From positions 1 to 53,376 of the forward strand of contig JAHBMJ010000231.1 of the NCBI GenBank assembly GCA_018398765.1: a DNA stretch of 53,376 bases, given 5' to 3'. The position numbers and the translations under genes were made by a program. Shown here piece by piece: positions 1 to 12,970 of the stretch (position 1 is its first letter; each line of letters opens with the position of its first letter). This stretch comes from Chromera velia. Taxonomy: Eukaryota > Sar > Chromeraceae. The notes under the pieces are model-generated. The model had not been told where the DNA came from. It was given only the letters and a program-made list of their open reading frames with translations, and ran no database searches.

Positions 1-5
1 AGAGA

Positions 6-6
<1 letters not shown>

Positions 7-36
<30 letters not shown>

Positions 37-37
37 A
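7..37. repeat. (GACA)n microsatellite
   Basis: About seven copies of the tetranucleotide GACA in a row at the left edge of the window, followed by an AAAG-rich run. Confidence 0.9.
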
Positions 38-426
38 AAAAAGAAAGAAAGAAAGACGCTCCACTTCCCTTCCTCTATACAATCGCTCACCCTTCGACAA
101 TACGTTACTGTGTCAAACAAATTCTAATTCTTCCTGACTGGTGTGATTTTGTTCTTTCTTTTCTTTCTTTCTTTCTTTCGCTTTTTTTCAGCCCTTGTTT
201 CCCACCTTTCTTCACTTTCTTTCGTGTCTCGGTCCCTTCCGACACCCCTTTTTCCTTTTCTCTCGGACCATCTGTCTGCCTGTCGATCTCTCTCTCGCCT
301 ACCCATGCGAGGCGACCATTGTCAAACCTGCAGTAGAGAAGACTGGGGGGCGGAAGAAACTCTGCAGTTAAAGCTGCTCATGCCTTAACAGATTTACCAC
401 ATCCATGCACCCATCTATCTGCCTGT

Positions 427-460
427 CCATCCATCCATCCATCCATCCATCCATCCATCC
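427..460. repeat. (ATCC)n microsatellite
   Basis: Eight to nine tandem ATCC units. The same tetranucleotide returns at about 1,495-1,526 and, in shorter form, at 11,605-11,624. Confidence 0.9.
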
Positions 461-1614
461 GACTGATCGATCCAGCTCTTGGGTTGGGTTCATCATCTAT
501 CCCCCCAAGCTTTCCTCCCTGCACACACAGCCATCGTCTGTTCTGTCTGTCTGCTCTCAATCAATCCCTTCCTCAAGCGCCTTCAGGAAGGAATCGAGAC
601 CCCCCTACGCCTGCCTACCTACTACCCACCGACGGACAGAATCAAGCACCACCCACCCACCCATCCAAAAACTTTCCGCATCGGTCCCTCTCTGTCCCTC
701 GGCCCCATTCCTTCCTTAATTGTTGCCTTTCTCACACCGCAAGCTGCACCCAGCCAAGCAAAGCAACTTTTACGAAAGCAAGCAAGAAGGAAAGAAAGAA
801 AGAAAGTTGGAAAAAGAGAGAAAGACCAAGGAAGAAGGCAAGAATTTCTTTGTGCGCCAACGATCGATCGATCGAGCGAGCGTCTATCGATCTTTCTTTC
901 TTGCCCTGCAGGCGATTTTCCTTCCTTGAATCCATCATTTCGTCAGCTTACTGTCAATTCAATCCAATCATTCAGGAGGAGGGGAGGGAAGCAATGGAGG
1001 GAGGGAGGGAGGAAAGACAGGCACACACAGCGGCCCTTCAAAGGACCCGAAACAAGGCGATTGATTCTTTTCTTTCTCCCAGACTCAAGCAACGCGTCTT
1101 CCCCTCTCTTCCCAAACAACAGGGAAGGAAGAAAGAATGTCTGTCTGTCTGTATGTCTGTTGGTTGCTCCCCCGCATCACCCCTCGACAAATCATTGTCT
1201 CAGGCATGTGGCGTTTTCCTGAAAGCCTTATCTATCTCCGTCTCTCTTTTTTTTGTTTTACTTCGAAAAAAGAAACAAGTCAGGATAAATCATGCCGTCT
1301 TCAGCAGTAGAAAGGAAGGACCTTGTCTGCTCACTTCAAAAGTGAGGCCACCAAGCAGATCCACTGGTAAACAAACAAACAAACAACAATACACACAATC
1401 CTGTGCACAGGCAGACCAACAAAAGGAAGGAAGGAAGAGGGCGACGGAGGCAAACCACCCCCTCTCTCCATTCCCCTCGAACATCGACAGATCCATCCAT
1501 CCATCCATCCATCGTTCCATCCATATGGGAAGCGAAGGTGAAGAGAAAGGAGGAAAGAAAGGAGCACAACAAAAATTGAAGTCACCGTCGACACAGGATG
1601 AATCATGTAGCGGA

Positions 1615-1622
1615 AGAGAGAG

Positions 1623-1665
<43 letters not shown>
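1615..1665. repeat. (GA)n microsatellite
   Basis: About 25 units of GA with one interruption. Translated, it gives a repeating Arg-Glu frame, so any ORF call across it is spurious. Confidence 0.9.
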
Positions 1666-1667
<2 letters not shown>

Positions 1668-2519
1668 ATCGACAGAGGGGGAATGCAGAGAGAGACGAGA
1701 AAAGAAGAACCAGATTAACATGATTGATCGATCATTCTGTCTCACGGAAGCACCCGCGAAGCAACACACAAGAAGGGCAAAAGGCATGGACTTAGATGGA
1801 TGGTCAATGATTATCAGCTAGAAGGACCAACAAACAAACAACACTCCAAAAGGCTGGCCGGCACGTTTTTGATTGATGCTTTCTTCCTTTTCTCCTTCAT
1901 TCCTTCAAACACACTCAACGAACAAGAAAGAACAGAAAAGCACAACGCAATTTACGCCCTCACTCCATCACTCCCAGCATAAACATCCCACCCCAACCCC
2001 CCAAAACGCTGTGGCCTTCAGAGGAACATCATGCACATTCCCCCAACTCCACACACCTGCTTTCTTTGTACAAGCGCTCGAGAAATTCTTGCTTCCTGTC
2101 TTCACTATTTTTCACGTCTTTCTGGCGGTCTTTCCTTTTGTCTGTCTTTCCTTCCTTTCTTCTTCTCTGTTTTTCGTTTCACAGATTCCCCAGTGCTTTC
2201 CTTCGAAATATGCCCCCCCGCTTTCTCCCCTCCTTACCTTTTCACTCCCCTGTTTCCTTTCTTCGCTTTTACCATGCACAAGAAGCAGGCAACAACCGTA
2301 CCTAACGGACACTGCAGTCGAAAGCCATCTCCCTCTTTCTTTCTTTTCCTTTCACCCCACTCATTCAACCCCAAATTCTTTCAACGCTTCAGCGCAAGGC
2401 TCAACCATGAGGTTTCCACCTGCACCCCTCCAACGGCCACGAGGCACCAAGAAAGAAAGGGAGAACGACATACACACAGGCAGGCAGGCACGCAGTCGCT
2501 CCCTCCCTTCCCCACACCC

Positions 2520-5413
2520 TCACAGAGTTCCCCTTGACCGTGGAAGCACCGGACTGGAAACGCCCCCCCCCACCCCAAGAGTACCAGAACCAGAAGGGGA
2601 AGACGAAGAGGAACTACCGCGAGTCCCACCGTCTTCCTCCCTCCCCATGCCCCCCCCCCTTCCACGAACCACCCCACCTTCTCCATGAAGCAACATCCTC
2701 TGTTGCCATCGAAAGTTCGGCGGACGACGCACAGCCGACCCAGAAGACCCCCCACCCGGCCCGCACCGCCGTCCCCTTCGCGGGGGCGGCGGCGAACAAA
2801 CACAGGGCCCTGTACCGCCAGTCACACACGGGCACCTCGTAAGTGACGGACTCCGTGCAGACGCCTCGGAGCGTGAACGGGAGCGCGAAAGTGATGCGCG
2901 TCTCCATACACGAACCCCCACTCCTCCACGCTGTGTCGCCCTCTCCACCACCATTTCTATCTCTCCGTCAGACTCCCCTGCGAAGGTCGACCCAGCCTCC
3001 GACACCCCGGGACCTACAAGAGAGACGGGGATGGAAGCACCCGCAGTCACAACTCTGCAGTTACTTCCAGAGCCTGTGTTACTGCAGGAGGGGGGGGATG
3101 CGCTTTCTCCAGCCCCCCCTTTCTGCTTCCCCCCCCACGACCCGTCCCCCTTCTTTCCCACCGTCGACGACCCCCCCTTTCCACCCACAGGGCCAGACCC
3201 AGAGGCATCCCAGCCTGCGCTGCTTTGATGGTGCATTGCCGCACGGTCGGACTCGTGCAGAAGATGTACCAGTGTCTGGGAGCAGGATGAGGAAGAAGAC
3301 GCGGCCGTAGACGGACCACGGACGTGCGATCTCCCAGAGCAACCTGTTCAGGAACGCCACAGGACAAGACGAGGGCAAGGGGAAACATAACACGATGCAA
3401 ACAAGCAATAATATTCCAAAAATCGTTGCCCTGATAGATCCACTTAAGGGAGTGGAGTTGTTTACGCGTCAAATAATATCAAGGCAACAACCAGCAATGT
3501 GGAAGACAAAAAGGAAATGACGGATGCAAAAAAAAAGAGAGCCCACGGACTGTCGAGCCTCTTTCCAATTCCCTTGTCCCCCGCATTCCTCTTCTTCCCA
3601 CACCCACACATACACCAACCGAACCTGTTGCAGAAGGACATCCCTCAGCAGATCCTCCTGGTGCCCCCCTCCCTCCTGCAGAAGAACGGGGACTTCCTGG
3701 TGCTTCAGGCTCACGATCATGGTGCTGCTGCCTTCCACGCGAGCTCTCGTGTCGCTTTTGTTCTTTCTGTTTGTCTTGCACACCCTCTCCCTCTCCCCCC
3801 GCTGTTCCCTTACTTTCCTTTTTTCCTGTCTGCTGACCAACGTGACTTTGGGGGACAGCAGAGGAGGAAGAAGGGTAACGATTTGAGGGAGAAGATACAG
3901 GAGGGGGTGTTTGACGCACGCGCCAAACGTGAGTCTCCATCTCACCATCCCTCTGCTGCTGCTGCTGAACGTGTGCTTCACTAATATCTCTTCCTCCGTG
4001 GGACGGATGGCCTTCTGTGACGGTTTCAGAGGGCGATCTCCGAAGCACCTGAGGCTGCCCGACCCCCCTCTCTCTTTCCCTGGCGTGTCCGTACACGCCA
4101 ATCGACCCCGCACGCCCTGGAGGCTGGATGACCTGGATGCACTGGGGTTGGCCTTGGGGCTGACGGCCACTACTGGAAACGGTACTGCTTGACACAGGGG
4201 TCGACTCTCTTCGTGGAGGGGCAAGGACAGACGGGAAAGAAGGATGATCCTCCCTTTCACATTCTCTCTCTGCTGGCGTTTCTTGAGAGGCTGGTTGACG
4301 CCACTTCAATGACCGCTCTGATGTCCCGAGACTGCTGCTTGACTGGGGCTGACGGTTTCTGTCATGGTCTCTGCGGACGATTTGCAGAGAGGGCTCGGCA
4401 CTTTCTCGGCGTGGGATTTCGCGTACCCCCACCCCTCCTGTTGCTGCTCCTCCTCCACATGCAGCGGCCCCCTCCGGAATACCTCTCAGCGCCTGCCGAA
4501 AGGGGCGAAACTGCAGGGCGACGCTCCCGATGCTACTGCTGCTACCACTGCCCCCCCTTGCTGGTTGACGGTCAAAAACCGCAGTCGATGAGGAAGAGGA
4601 TGAGCCCCCTCTGAGTGGAGGGCCCCGAGAAGGGGAGGAGGCAGTGGAAGGTGAACGGGAAGGAGGACTGGAGGCAGGCGGGGTGTGAGCAGGGGAAGAA
4701 TGAGTGGGTGAATAACGGGTTGCTGCTACTAGGGGACCAGCACCAGTCGCTCTGCTCCCGTGGAAGGAGGAGGAAGAAGAAACGGCCCGATCCCAAGAAC
4801 CCCGTAGGTCTGAAAGGGGTCTCTTGAAGGCTTTCTCACGCGGGGCTTTCGATACAGGCTGGCAGTAGTGACAGTGGTCACACAACCAACCTCGCGAACA
4901 CCCCTGCTTGCTGAAGAACCAGTAGCATCTTTTTCCTGAACAGTTCCCGGGCTTGTGACCCAATGACCCGATACTGCGCAATGCCTCCAGATGGGGTGAG
5001 TGCGTACAGAGGGATACCCGCTGCGTTTTGTCGTCAGAGTCGATGAGCTCTCGTTGACCTTTGCCATTCAAGACAGAAGTCAACGGGAGTGCAGCGGCAG
5101 ACTTGGAACGAGGGATGGCAGCCCGTTTTACTTCGCTCATCGGAAAGACTTCAAGAGTCAGAAAGGAGTTAATCACATTCAGCTTTGCATCTTTCAAAGG
5201 AATTGTTGCGATGTCCGGCAAGAGAGAACTTCTGTCAGCGAAGTGTCTGCTCCTTGGCCGGTCTGCCGGTGAAGAAAACCGGTGAAAAGATCTATGTTGA
5301 TGATGAGGTTGGTGGTGATGGTGGTGATGATGCTGGTAAGGAGGGTAATCAGAGAAGGAATCCCTCCAACCAGACGGTGGAAACCGCCGAGGTGGATCTC
5401 GTCGGGGTTTCAT
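2520..5413 (-). CDS. CCCH zinc-finger protein, spliced paralog (two-exon model)
   Basis: Predicted RNA-binding-type protein. Exon 1 runs 5,413-3,814 from an ATG. It holds a His-rich tract (residues about 28-40), a conserved block before the finger, and an exact C-x8-C-x5-C-x3-H finger at Cys163, Cys172, Cys178 and His182, preceded by the motif RSIGSLGHK. Ser-rich, disordered sequence follows. The frame stays open to a TGA at 3,479, but an inferred intron 3,813-3,014 (GTAAGG donor, TCTCTCTTGTAG acceptor) joins in phase to an exon ending at 2,520. That exon carries ESDGE followed by an acidic Met/Glu/Arg stretch, which matches the C-terminal part of the plus-strand paralog at 6,258. The spliced product would be about 697 residues; the unspliced ORF gives 644. 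The finger is secure. The intron ends rest on phase and similarity only, and the far C-terminus is uncertain. CCCH fingers of this spacing usually bind RNA; the target is unknown. Confidence 0.65.
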
Positions 5414-6257
5414 TTCGCGTGTCCTTTTCCTTTTTCACGGTCTGCTTGCCCTTTGTGTGAACAGACAAGACAGAAAGAAGGGAAAAAAGAACAAAATAGT
5501 TTCTTTTGGCTTAAGCCAGTAACTGGGTGCCCTTGTAATCGACTTGCCAGGATGATGAAGCGATGATGAAGAGCACACAGGTGCAGTCTCTGACAAGCTT
5601 TTGTGAAACGGATTTTGCAGAAACATGCAGAAACGACAGACTTCTCCAATTTAATTTTTTGGGGAACTTTGACACGCGTTCACTTCCCAGCTTCACAAAA
5701 ATTGCGCCATTCACGCACCTGATTTAAGGATCCGCTTCAGAAAAAAGGTCAGGCTGTCGGCCCAGCCGCAGGGACCCCGAAAGTCGAGTTGCGGCTATAC
5801 GGCCCCGGAAAGAAGTATATTTAACTTTAAATTAAGAGCCAACGAAATTATATAACCTGACTTTTAGCCATTTTTTCGCTTTCATAGCAGCTCTCCAGGA
5901 GATCGGATTGGGTGGCCTGCCGCCGATTTTTGGCGCGGCGACTGACGCACGCACGCTTACGCCGATCGAGCCGCAAAGCGGCCTGCGTCAAAATTGTGGC
6001 GCAGCGAGGAAAAATCATCGCGAATCAATCGATCCTTCTTTTCTTTTGCTTCTGGACACGCTGCCATTGCAGCTTCCCCTCATCTGTATGAACAAAGAGA
6101 AACCATCGCAAAGCATCTGAGACAGCTTGAGTGTGAGACAAGTGAGGTTTTGATAGCTTTTGGAGCCCGTTTAACCCAAAGATCTTCTGTGATCAAGCAA
6201 ACCAACCACCAAACAAAGTTGTGGAGAGACCACCAGCTGACTTCTTCCACTAAGACC
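5414..6257. promoter_or_regulatory. Intergenic region between divergent CCCH genes
   Basis: About 845 bases separate the start codons of the two head-to-head zinc-finger genes, so both promoters and 5' leaders must lie here or be shared. The middle part (about 5,815-5,880) is AT-rich between GC-richer flanks. No TATA box or other core element could be assigned with confidence. Confidence 0.4.
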
Positions 6258-7439
6258 ATGTCCACGTGTCCTACAGCCTACAGTGACTCCGCAAGGAGTC
6301 CTGCTTTTCCCTTTCAGCCCCTCACTGGAGTTGCCGACGCCCCCATGCCCTATTTTCCCGGAGGGACAGAGCAGTCGACTATTCCCATGAAGGACAGGAA
6401 GGTTGTTACCAAGAATACTTTCATCACCATTGAGTTCCATCCTCAGGAGCAGCGCAGACAGACAGGAATTCAGCGTCTTCAGTCAGAGCCTGCAATGCCT
6501 GTTTCCTTCGGCGTTGGTGAGGATGGAAAGAAGGAGTTGATCGACGCCTCCTCCACAACTAACAACCAGCAGCAGGGGTCTGAGGAGACTTCCGACCCCG
6601 TGGGGAGCGCCTACCTTGCAGATCTCCGCAGCATCGGTTCCCTGCGTCACAAGCAGGGCTGCTGCCCCGAGAAGAGGTGCTACTGGCACTTCAGCAAGCA
6701 GGGTTGCTCTAGGGGGTGGTTCTGTGACCACTGTCACTACTGCAAGCCCGTCTCGAAGACTGCACACGACAAGGGGTTCAAGAAGGCAAAGGAGGCCGTC
6801 AAGGAGAAGCGCCGCCGTGAGCAGCTTCCCGCACCTGCCCGCCCTCCCTATCACTTCAACAACTCCCGTTACCCTCCCTTCCCTGCCGCCAACCGTTGGG
6901 GAGAGACCGCTCCCCACTTCAACAGGGGGGGCAACACTGCCTACGGGCACCTCCCCTTCGCCATGGCCCTCAACGACGTTCACAGGCAGAATGGGCTTTA
7001 CCCTCAGCAGCAGCAGCTTCGTCAGGCTCCTGCCAACTTCTCCGGTGTCCGGGTGCTTCCTCGTCCCGGGAAGCTCTCTGGAGAAATCGAGAGCGCTACC
7101 CCCACCCCCTCCCATGAAACCACCCCCTCCCCCGCGGGAATGAAGAAGACTCTTGTGACCCCCCGCAAGCTTTCCTCCTCCATGCAGAGGGGAGCTCTCC
7201 CTGTGTGCGTAGAGTCGGCTGCTGCCTCGACCCATGCGGAGTCTGATGGAGAGGGTGAGCACGAGATGGAGAGGTCCTGCAGGAGTGGGGGAGCAACCTT
7301 CCGCTCCCCTGCTCTCTCCGCGGCTCCAGGAGGCGTTTCCGCCTCTCCTTCTCCCTCCCTGCTCCCTGTTCCTGTTCCTGCTCCTCAGATGACTGCCTTC
7401 GACCGTCTTGTCAAGGGTCTGCAGATGGGAGGATTCTGA
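6258..7439 (+). CDS. CCCH zinc-finger protein, intronless paralog
   Basis: A 393-residue protein starting at the ATG at 6,258 (context accATG) and ending in TGA. The same frame is open upstream to 5,994, but the conserved similarity to the minus-strand paralog begins after this Met. Residues about 40-60 (TIPMKDRKV and following) and the block ending in ELID match that paralog. The exact C-x8-C-x5-C-x3-H finger uses Cys141, Cys150, Cys156 and His160, with extra cysteines at 159 and 162, and is preceded by RSIGSLRHK. A Lys/Arg-rich segment follows at about 170-185, then Pro/Ser-rich disorder. The last residues (FDRLVKGLQMGGF) look like a short amphipathic C-terminal motif absent from the paralog model. 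CCCH fingers with this spacing are typical of RNA-binding proteins; this SIGS..H..C variant is known from alveolate and stramenopile proteins. RNA target and process are unknown. Confidence 0.85.
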   Translation: MSTCPTAYSDSARSPAFPFQPLTGVADAPMPYFPGGTEQSTIPMKDRKVVTKNTFITIEFHPQEQRRQTGIQRLQSEPAMPVSFGVGEDGKKELIDASSTTNNQQQGSEETSDPVGSAYLADLRSIGSLRHKQGCCPEKRCYWHFSKQGCSRGWFCDHCHYCKPVSKTAHDKGFKKAKEAVKEKRRREQLPAPARPPYHFNNSRYPPFPAANRWGETAPHFNRGGNTAYGHLPFAMALNDVHRQNGLYPQQQQLRQAPANFSGVRVLPRPGKLSGEIESATPTPSHETTPSPAGMKKTLVTPRKLSSSMQRGALPVCVESAAASTHAESDGEGEHEMERSCRSGGATFRSPALSAAPGGVSASPSPSLLPVPVPAPQMTAFDRLVKGLQMGGF

Positions 7440-10400
7440 GGAACAAAACGCAGGGCGTGCGACAGAACTGATGACGGTACGTCAGCCTAGATTTTCACCT
7501 TCTGCGCTGTGTTTTCCTGTGTTTCGTTTCGCCTTTCTTTTTGCTCCTTTTTGTCAGAGAAAAAGCTGCTCTTCGTTTTACTTTTCTTTTTCAAAAAAGA
7601 AGCGGGCTGCTTTTGAGTCCATCTGATGTGACTTAGACGTCCAGCTTCCTGACTGCTATGTATTTGCAGGTAGAAGATGAACAGTGGGAGAGTGAGGGCA
7701 CTGAGGAACTTTTTGACCAACAAGAAGCTGACAAGCAGAGAATGATGCACGTCCTCGGTGTTTTGAAGCGTTTGGGGGCAGTCAGGAGAGATATTGAGGG
7801 GGGGAGAACGGGTTGCGTACCTCATTCCCTTCTTGTGTCCCTCTTTTTCTGTCTCCTCTCGTTCCGATCTGCCCCCGTCTCTCTGGTCTGCTTGTGTGAG
7901 TAAGCGCTCTTGACCTCTGTCGTCTCCCAATGGAGATGTCTGAGGGTAGCTGCGCCTCTGTTCCTCTGCTGAGGCACACACAGGCAGGTGGAGAGTTCAA
8001 AAGGGGGGTTCCCTTTCTTCTCCCTGGTTCATGCCTTCCGTCCCTGCCTTCCTAAGTGTCTTACGGAAGGTGATTCCTTTCTCTTTTCCTCCTATCTTTT
8101 CTTTCTCTTCTTCCTGTTGCGACAGGAGGGGAGAAGGGAATGATGACGGGGAGGAAGGAGAGGAAAATTGACCCCAGTGAACGATTGATTACTCGAAAGC
8201 ATGATCGAACTTCTTTCTTTCTTCTGTGAGATGATTGACCAACTAATTCGTGACTTGGTATTCAGTTTCGTTGTTTGAATGGCCTTCCATGTTCTTGCGC
8301 TTCTGTCTGTATGTGTCTTCTCCATTCCAACGCGAAGTGTGTGTGAGAGCTGCTCGAACTAAGTTACCCGTTTTGCTTCCTGTTTTTTCCCTCCACCCAA
8401 AAGAGCGAAACCGTTTCGAAGGATCATTTTGTCTCTTTCTCTAGTTGTTTCTTCTCTTTCTTCCCTTTCTTCTTTCTTTCTTGATGAATCGATAGATCTT
8501 TCTTTTCTGGTCAGCCATAAGAGGGGGGGGGTCATACAGGAATGACAGACAAATCGAAAGAAGAAAGAAAGAAAAGGGCTCTCTCTGAACACGCCAGCAG
8601 CAGATGGAGCAAGAGCACATTGTAATGACGATGGATGGAATACCTAGTTCAAGAGAATGGAAATGAATGAATGAACAAGTGAACCACGTGAAAACCATGT
8701 CCGGCCAGCCGCCTGGCCCCTTCCCTTTCTTCTTTCTCTCTCAATCCGTCCGTGTGGTTTGTGTGCGAGCATGCAAGCGGGTCGGTGACGCCAGTGCAGC
8801 TGGTTGTTCTCTGCCTGTGCGTGTGCACGGCGTAAGCCGAAGGCGTGTGTTTGTTTGAAGCGGAGGGAGAGAGGGGGTTGTAAAGGGAAGAAACTTCTTC
8901 CTGCATTCTTGTTTTGCTCTTCGTGGTTTTCAGGCCTCTCCGCCTGTCTGTCTCCTCCCCCTCTCTCTTCTGATTTGTGAAAACGTCTCTGGTCGTCTCT
9001 TCGTGAAAATGAATGAATTTATTCCTTTTTCTTTTCTCCTTCTTTCTCTGTCTTCCTGTCGGTTTTCTTCTCTTAGTAGGAACTTCATTTCTCTGTTTGG
9101 CATGGAAAAGGTCTTATCTACCATTGAGGACGAAAAAGTGAATTCGCGCATGAATGAGGGTGTAAGTTGGTATGAGTCTGTCTGACTCAAAGAGGCAGTC
9201 GGGCTTGTAGCTTCGTGAAGCGGCAACGCAGAAAGAAAGAATGGATGCAAAGAGTGCATCGTCAGTAAATGAATGAAAGAGTGAATGAATGAGTGCATGA
9301 CTGAAGGAAGGCAAAAAAGAAATGAACAAGAGGCCAGATGAGTGCTGTCTGAAAAAAAAATTAGAAAGGCAGAAGGTGACGACGGACAGAAAAAGCGAGA
9401 GGAAGAAGAAAGACGAGACGAGAATTAATGGAGTGGGAGTTGGGGGGCTGACAGATGATTTGCGGTTTCTTTCGCGCCGTTCTCCCCCTCGATGAGTGGG
9501 TGGGAGGGGGTATTGGAAGAATCTGGCAATAAAAGAGAACATAACATTATGTTAGCCCATCATCTTCCCATCTTTCGCGACACGCACAAAACAAAACAGG
9601 GGCGAGCCTACGAGTCGAGGAGAAAAGAGAGAGGGGGGGTGGATCGTTGGTGTATCCCCCACCCCTTGTCGGGTGTTTGTTTTTTTCCGATTCCGTCTCT
9701 TAATAATTCTATTCTTCTTTCTCTCCTTTTTTCATCCTTTTTCGATGAGAGAAGAGAGCCTCCTCTTCTGGCTTACCGACCGACCGATCCACACGCTCTT
9801 CTCTTTCTTGTGTTTGTTGTTTCCTTTTGTCCTCTCTGGGTAATGGCAGGGGAAGACAGAGAGAAAACGAAAACGGCGAGAAAGCCAAGTGGACGTCGTG
9901 GATGAGAGAAGGAAAGGGAAAGGAAGGGGAACAAAATCTTTCAACAAAATGAAAAAAGGAAGTTATCTGTCCGTCCGATCGTCCGTTTGCCTGTTCTTTC
10001 TACAGTGAGTTTCTTTCCCTCACCCCTCTCTCCCTTCCTTCCTCAAAGAAAACAGCGGGGAGGGAAGGGAAGCTGTTGACGGGACAGTCAAAACGTTTGA
10101 GGGAGGGAGTCTGGTCGTTTCTTTTATTTCCCACCCGAACTGAAGTGACGTCTTTTCAAGAATGCATGAAGGAAAGTAGATGTTTTGAGTCGATGCGCAT
10201 TTTTTTTTCTTTTCACTAGAACGAAAGAGAGTAAGAACGTTCCACCAAAAAAAAAAAAAATCAAGAACGAGAGGGGGCAAACCGAGAGGAAGGACTCAAG
10301 TGGCTAGCCACTGGTTGGCGAAAGTCCTTGTTGATCTTTTGTCTCTTGCAAGGCCTCTCTGCGTTTCTCTTCACTCATCCAGACAGACAGACAGACAGAT

Positions 10401-12970
10401 GGGCAGAGCTGTACGCATCTGTCAAAGCGTGCTGAGCAGCAACAGAAAGAAAGAAAGAAAGGTTGTGGCGACTCGCCAATGTTTGCATATATCGCATGAG
10501 TACCGCCTGCCTTCCTGCTTCAGAAAGAAGCCTGCCTGCTGGTGAGTCCACTCGTGACTGACTGACATGGCACCTCTCTCTCTCTCCTCCCTCCCTCTCT
10601 CTCCAGGCAGGTGGCATGAGTGGTTGTTGGTAAACCCATCGGAATTCTTGCTTTCTCTCTTTCTTCCTGTCTGTCTTTGCCCTTCGTCTGTCTGTGTCTA
10701 CCTATCTGATCTGTAAGTGATCAATTGGTTGAACCAATATTATTTCCTCATGTGTATCCGAATGAATTTAATTGAAATGAATGAATGAAGAGCTTGCCGT
10801 GACTGCATACGATTTCGACTTTCGTGGCCGTGCCGTGACGGTCTCGAACGTCAAATGAAATCAATCCAAAGACAGATCCATCGATGTTTCATCCTCCCTC
10901 TTCTTTTACTCTTTTCTTCGCTTCTGTCACTTTCTCTTCCTGCTCCAAAACCTTCTTGTCTTTTGCCTTGATTCATGCTCGAAGGCATTTACGTTTCCTC
11001 TTTCTTCCCCTCGCACCCTTTCTTTGCATCTTGGCCTGCCTTCGTCTGCCGCCTCTGCTGAAAGAGAGAAAGTGTATTACTAATAAGTAGCCAGAAAGCA
11101 CACATGAATGTGTGTGGGAGTGGAGTGAGGAATTGCTAGAGAAGGGGACAGCACGAGTTGAGGAGGAAAAGTCGAATGTGCTCGAATGCCCACGAGTGAG
11201 AGTGTACGTGTAGAAAAAGACCAACCAACTCCTGTCAGAAGAAAGAAACAACCAGAGCGCGCCTGGTTTAGGGTTTGGCCGAATGCGCGCGCGGCCGGCC
11301 CTGTCGTTGTGATGTGAAAATGAAAGTGATGACTAAAACTCCGGACTCGCTTCCCATCTCACTCCGCTCCCTTGTTGCGTTTGTTACCTGTGCCTCACCT
11401 CATCTTTCCCCTTTTCTCCCAAAGGGTTTTTGGCTTGCGATGCTGCAGTGGTATGTCTTGACCGATAGGTGGTTCTTTTCTTTCTGTGTCTTGCCTGAGT
11501 CTCTTTCTTCTTTCCTTCCTTCTCTACCGCCAGGAGGTCGGTGTACTGAGAGAAAGAAGGGAGCGAGGAGAGAGGAGTCATCTGATCAGAACGATTCATT
11601 TCATGCATCCATCCATCCATCCATAAAGTTTGACTGACAGCTTCGATTGCCATGATTTTGTTTGATTTTTTTTGTCACCTGTGATTTGAAAGAAGAGGAC
11701 ATGAAAAGGTTGTTGATAGTAGATCCAATTATGTTTTCTTTTCTTTTACGCGGTGCAACAGTTGGGGCGGAAAAAAGAAAAATCGAACGCGCCATAATTG
11801 TTCTGTGACGGGGGACCATGAACAAGCGAGCCGAACAAAGTCAAATGAAGCAAGTCGAGGGTACTCGAGAAACTTCCAGACTGACTGACAGTCCCTCTTG
11901 CGAATCGTTTAAAAAAGACAGACCTTCAGCTGAAACGGACAAACCAACAGAAGACGATGGGGAAAGGGATTTGCCAAAAAGAAGAAAACCGGTTTTTCCT
12001 TTTTTCTTTTCTTTTGTCACACCGCTTTCTTGCAAAGCGACCCCCCCTTTTTCGAGGGCATCCGTCGTCATCTGGAAGGATCACAACCCCCCTTTTTTTC
12101 TTCTCATGCGAACTTCTCTACCTGCATTTTCTTCAATTCTTCTTTGTGTCTTTCTTCTTCTCTCTCCGTCCGTCTGCCCCCCCTCCTGCCTGATCGGGGT
12201 GCGGCAGGGGGCAAGGAGGGGTGCTGTCCTCCTACGGGCTTTCTGGCAATCAATGTGCCGTTGGCCCTGTGTATATGTGTGCTACATGTACTTCTTTCTC
12301 TCTTTGTCTGTCTGTCTGTCCATGCATCCAGTTTGTGCCCAAACTACTTGCGTCTGTTCTCTTGCGAGACTCTCTCTATGTGACGACGTCTAGGATGACG
12401 TTTTTGATTCTCTTTCTTTTCTGATTCTGAAGGCAGATCACCCTCTTGTTGAACTGAATCGATCGTACGAGGGAAGCACCGCGGAATCATTTTCTTTTTG
12501 GGGGTTGGACGCCCAAAGTCCCCCCCGGACTTTTTTTCTTTTCACTGTGACAAGACGGTTCATGCACATGAATATAGAGAGACGAAGAGACCTTTTTCTC
12601 GTTCAGTCAGTATAGGGAAAGAAGGAGCGGCATCCGCATACGGCAATGATCTTTTGACCAGTAGACTACTCGAATGACGGCCAGTCTCCCGAAGAGAATT
12701 CAATGTGGCAATTTCTGGCAAAACAAAGGAAAGTTGAATGAACTTCAGAAAGGGGCGAATGATTGGCTCAGCCGTGACAGATTTCCCTGTCTTCGCGAAC
12801 AGTTCGTCTCTTTTTTGCGTGCTTTTTCCATACCACACATGTGTGAGTATGTATTGCAATGCATGATCGACTACTGAGACATTTGTTTTTTCTTTTCCTG
12901 CTCCGATTGCAGCGTGCTGAGACAGTTGTTTTTTCTTTTACTGTTTGCAATCATTCCTCTTCCACTTCGT
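7440..12970. other. Non-coding, pyrimidine/purine-biased DNA downstream of the CCCH gene
   Basis: No gene was recognised. Near the left end a possible 3'-UTR intron can be drawn (donor GTACGTCAG at about 7,477, acceptor TATTTGCAG ending about 7,669), followed by about 120 bases that look exon-like, with an acidic frame. The rest is TTTC/TTCT-rich or its complement, with short arrays such as GACA (10,381-10,398), AATG (about 9,265-9,295) and ATCC (11,605-11,624). All ORFs here are short, low-complexity and overlap in several frames. Confidence 0.55.

Larger units (their letters stand above)
1..2519. other. Microsatellite-rich non-coding DNA
   Basis: No gene was recognised. The stretch is strongly strand-asymmetric (blocks of pyrimidines, then purines) and carries short tandem arrays: GACA (about 7-37), TTTC (about 156-180), ATCC (about 427-460 and 1,495-1,526), AAAC (about 1,370-1,384) and GA (about 1,615-1,665). 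Open frames of 100-445 codons cross it in several phases at once, but they are low-complexity and show no domain, so they are treated as by-products of the repeats. Confidence 0.7.

Noticed and set aside
484-1821. 445-codon plus-strand open frame in the left microsatellite region
   Set aside because: It crosses ATCC, GA and AAAG repeats, overlaps other long frames in all phases, and has no domain or conserved block. Repeats lacking stop codons explain it.
11268-11284. Telomere-like GGTTTAGGGTTTGG
   Set aside because: Only about two units of TTTAGGG, in the middle of unique DNA; chance or a minor internal remnant.
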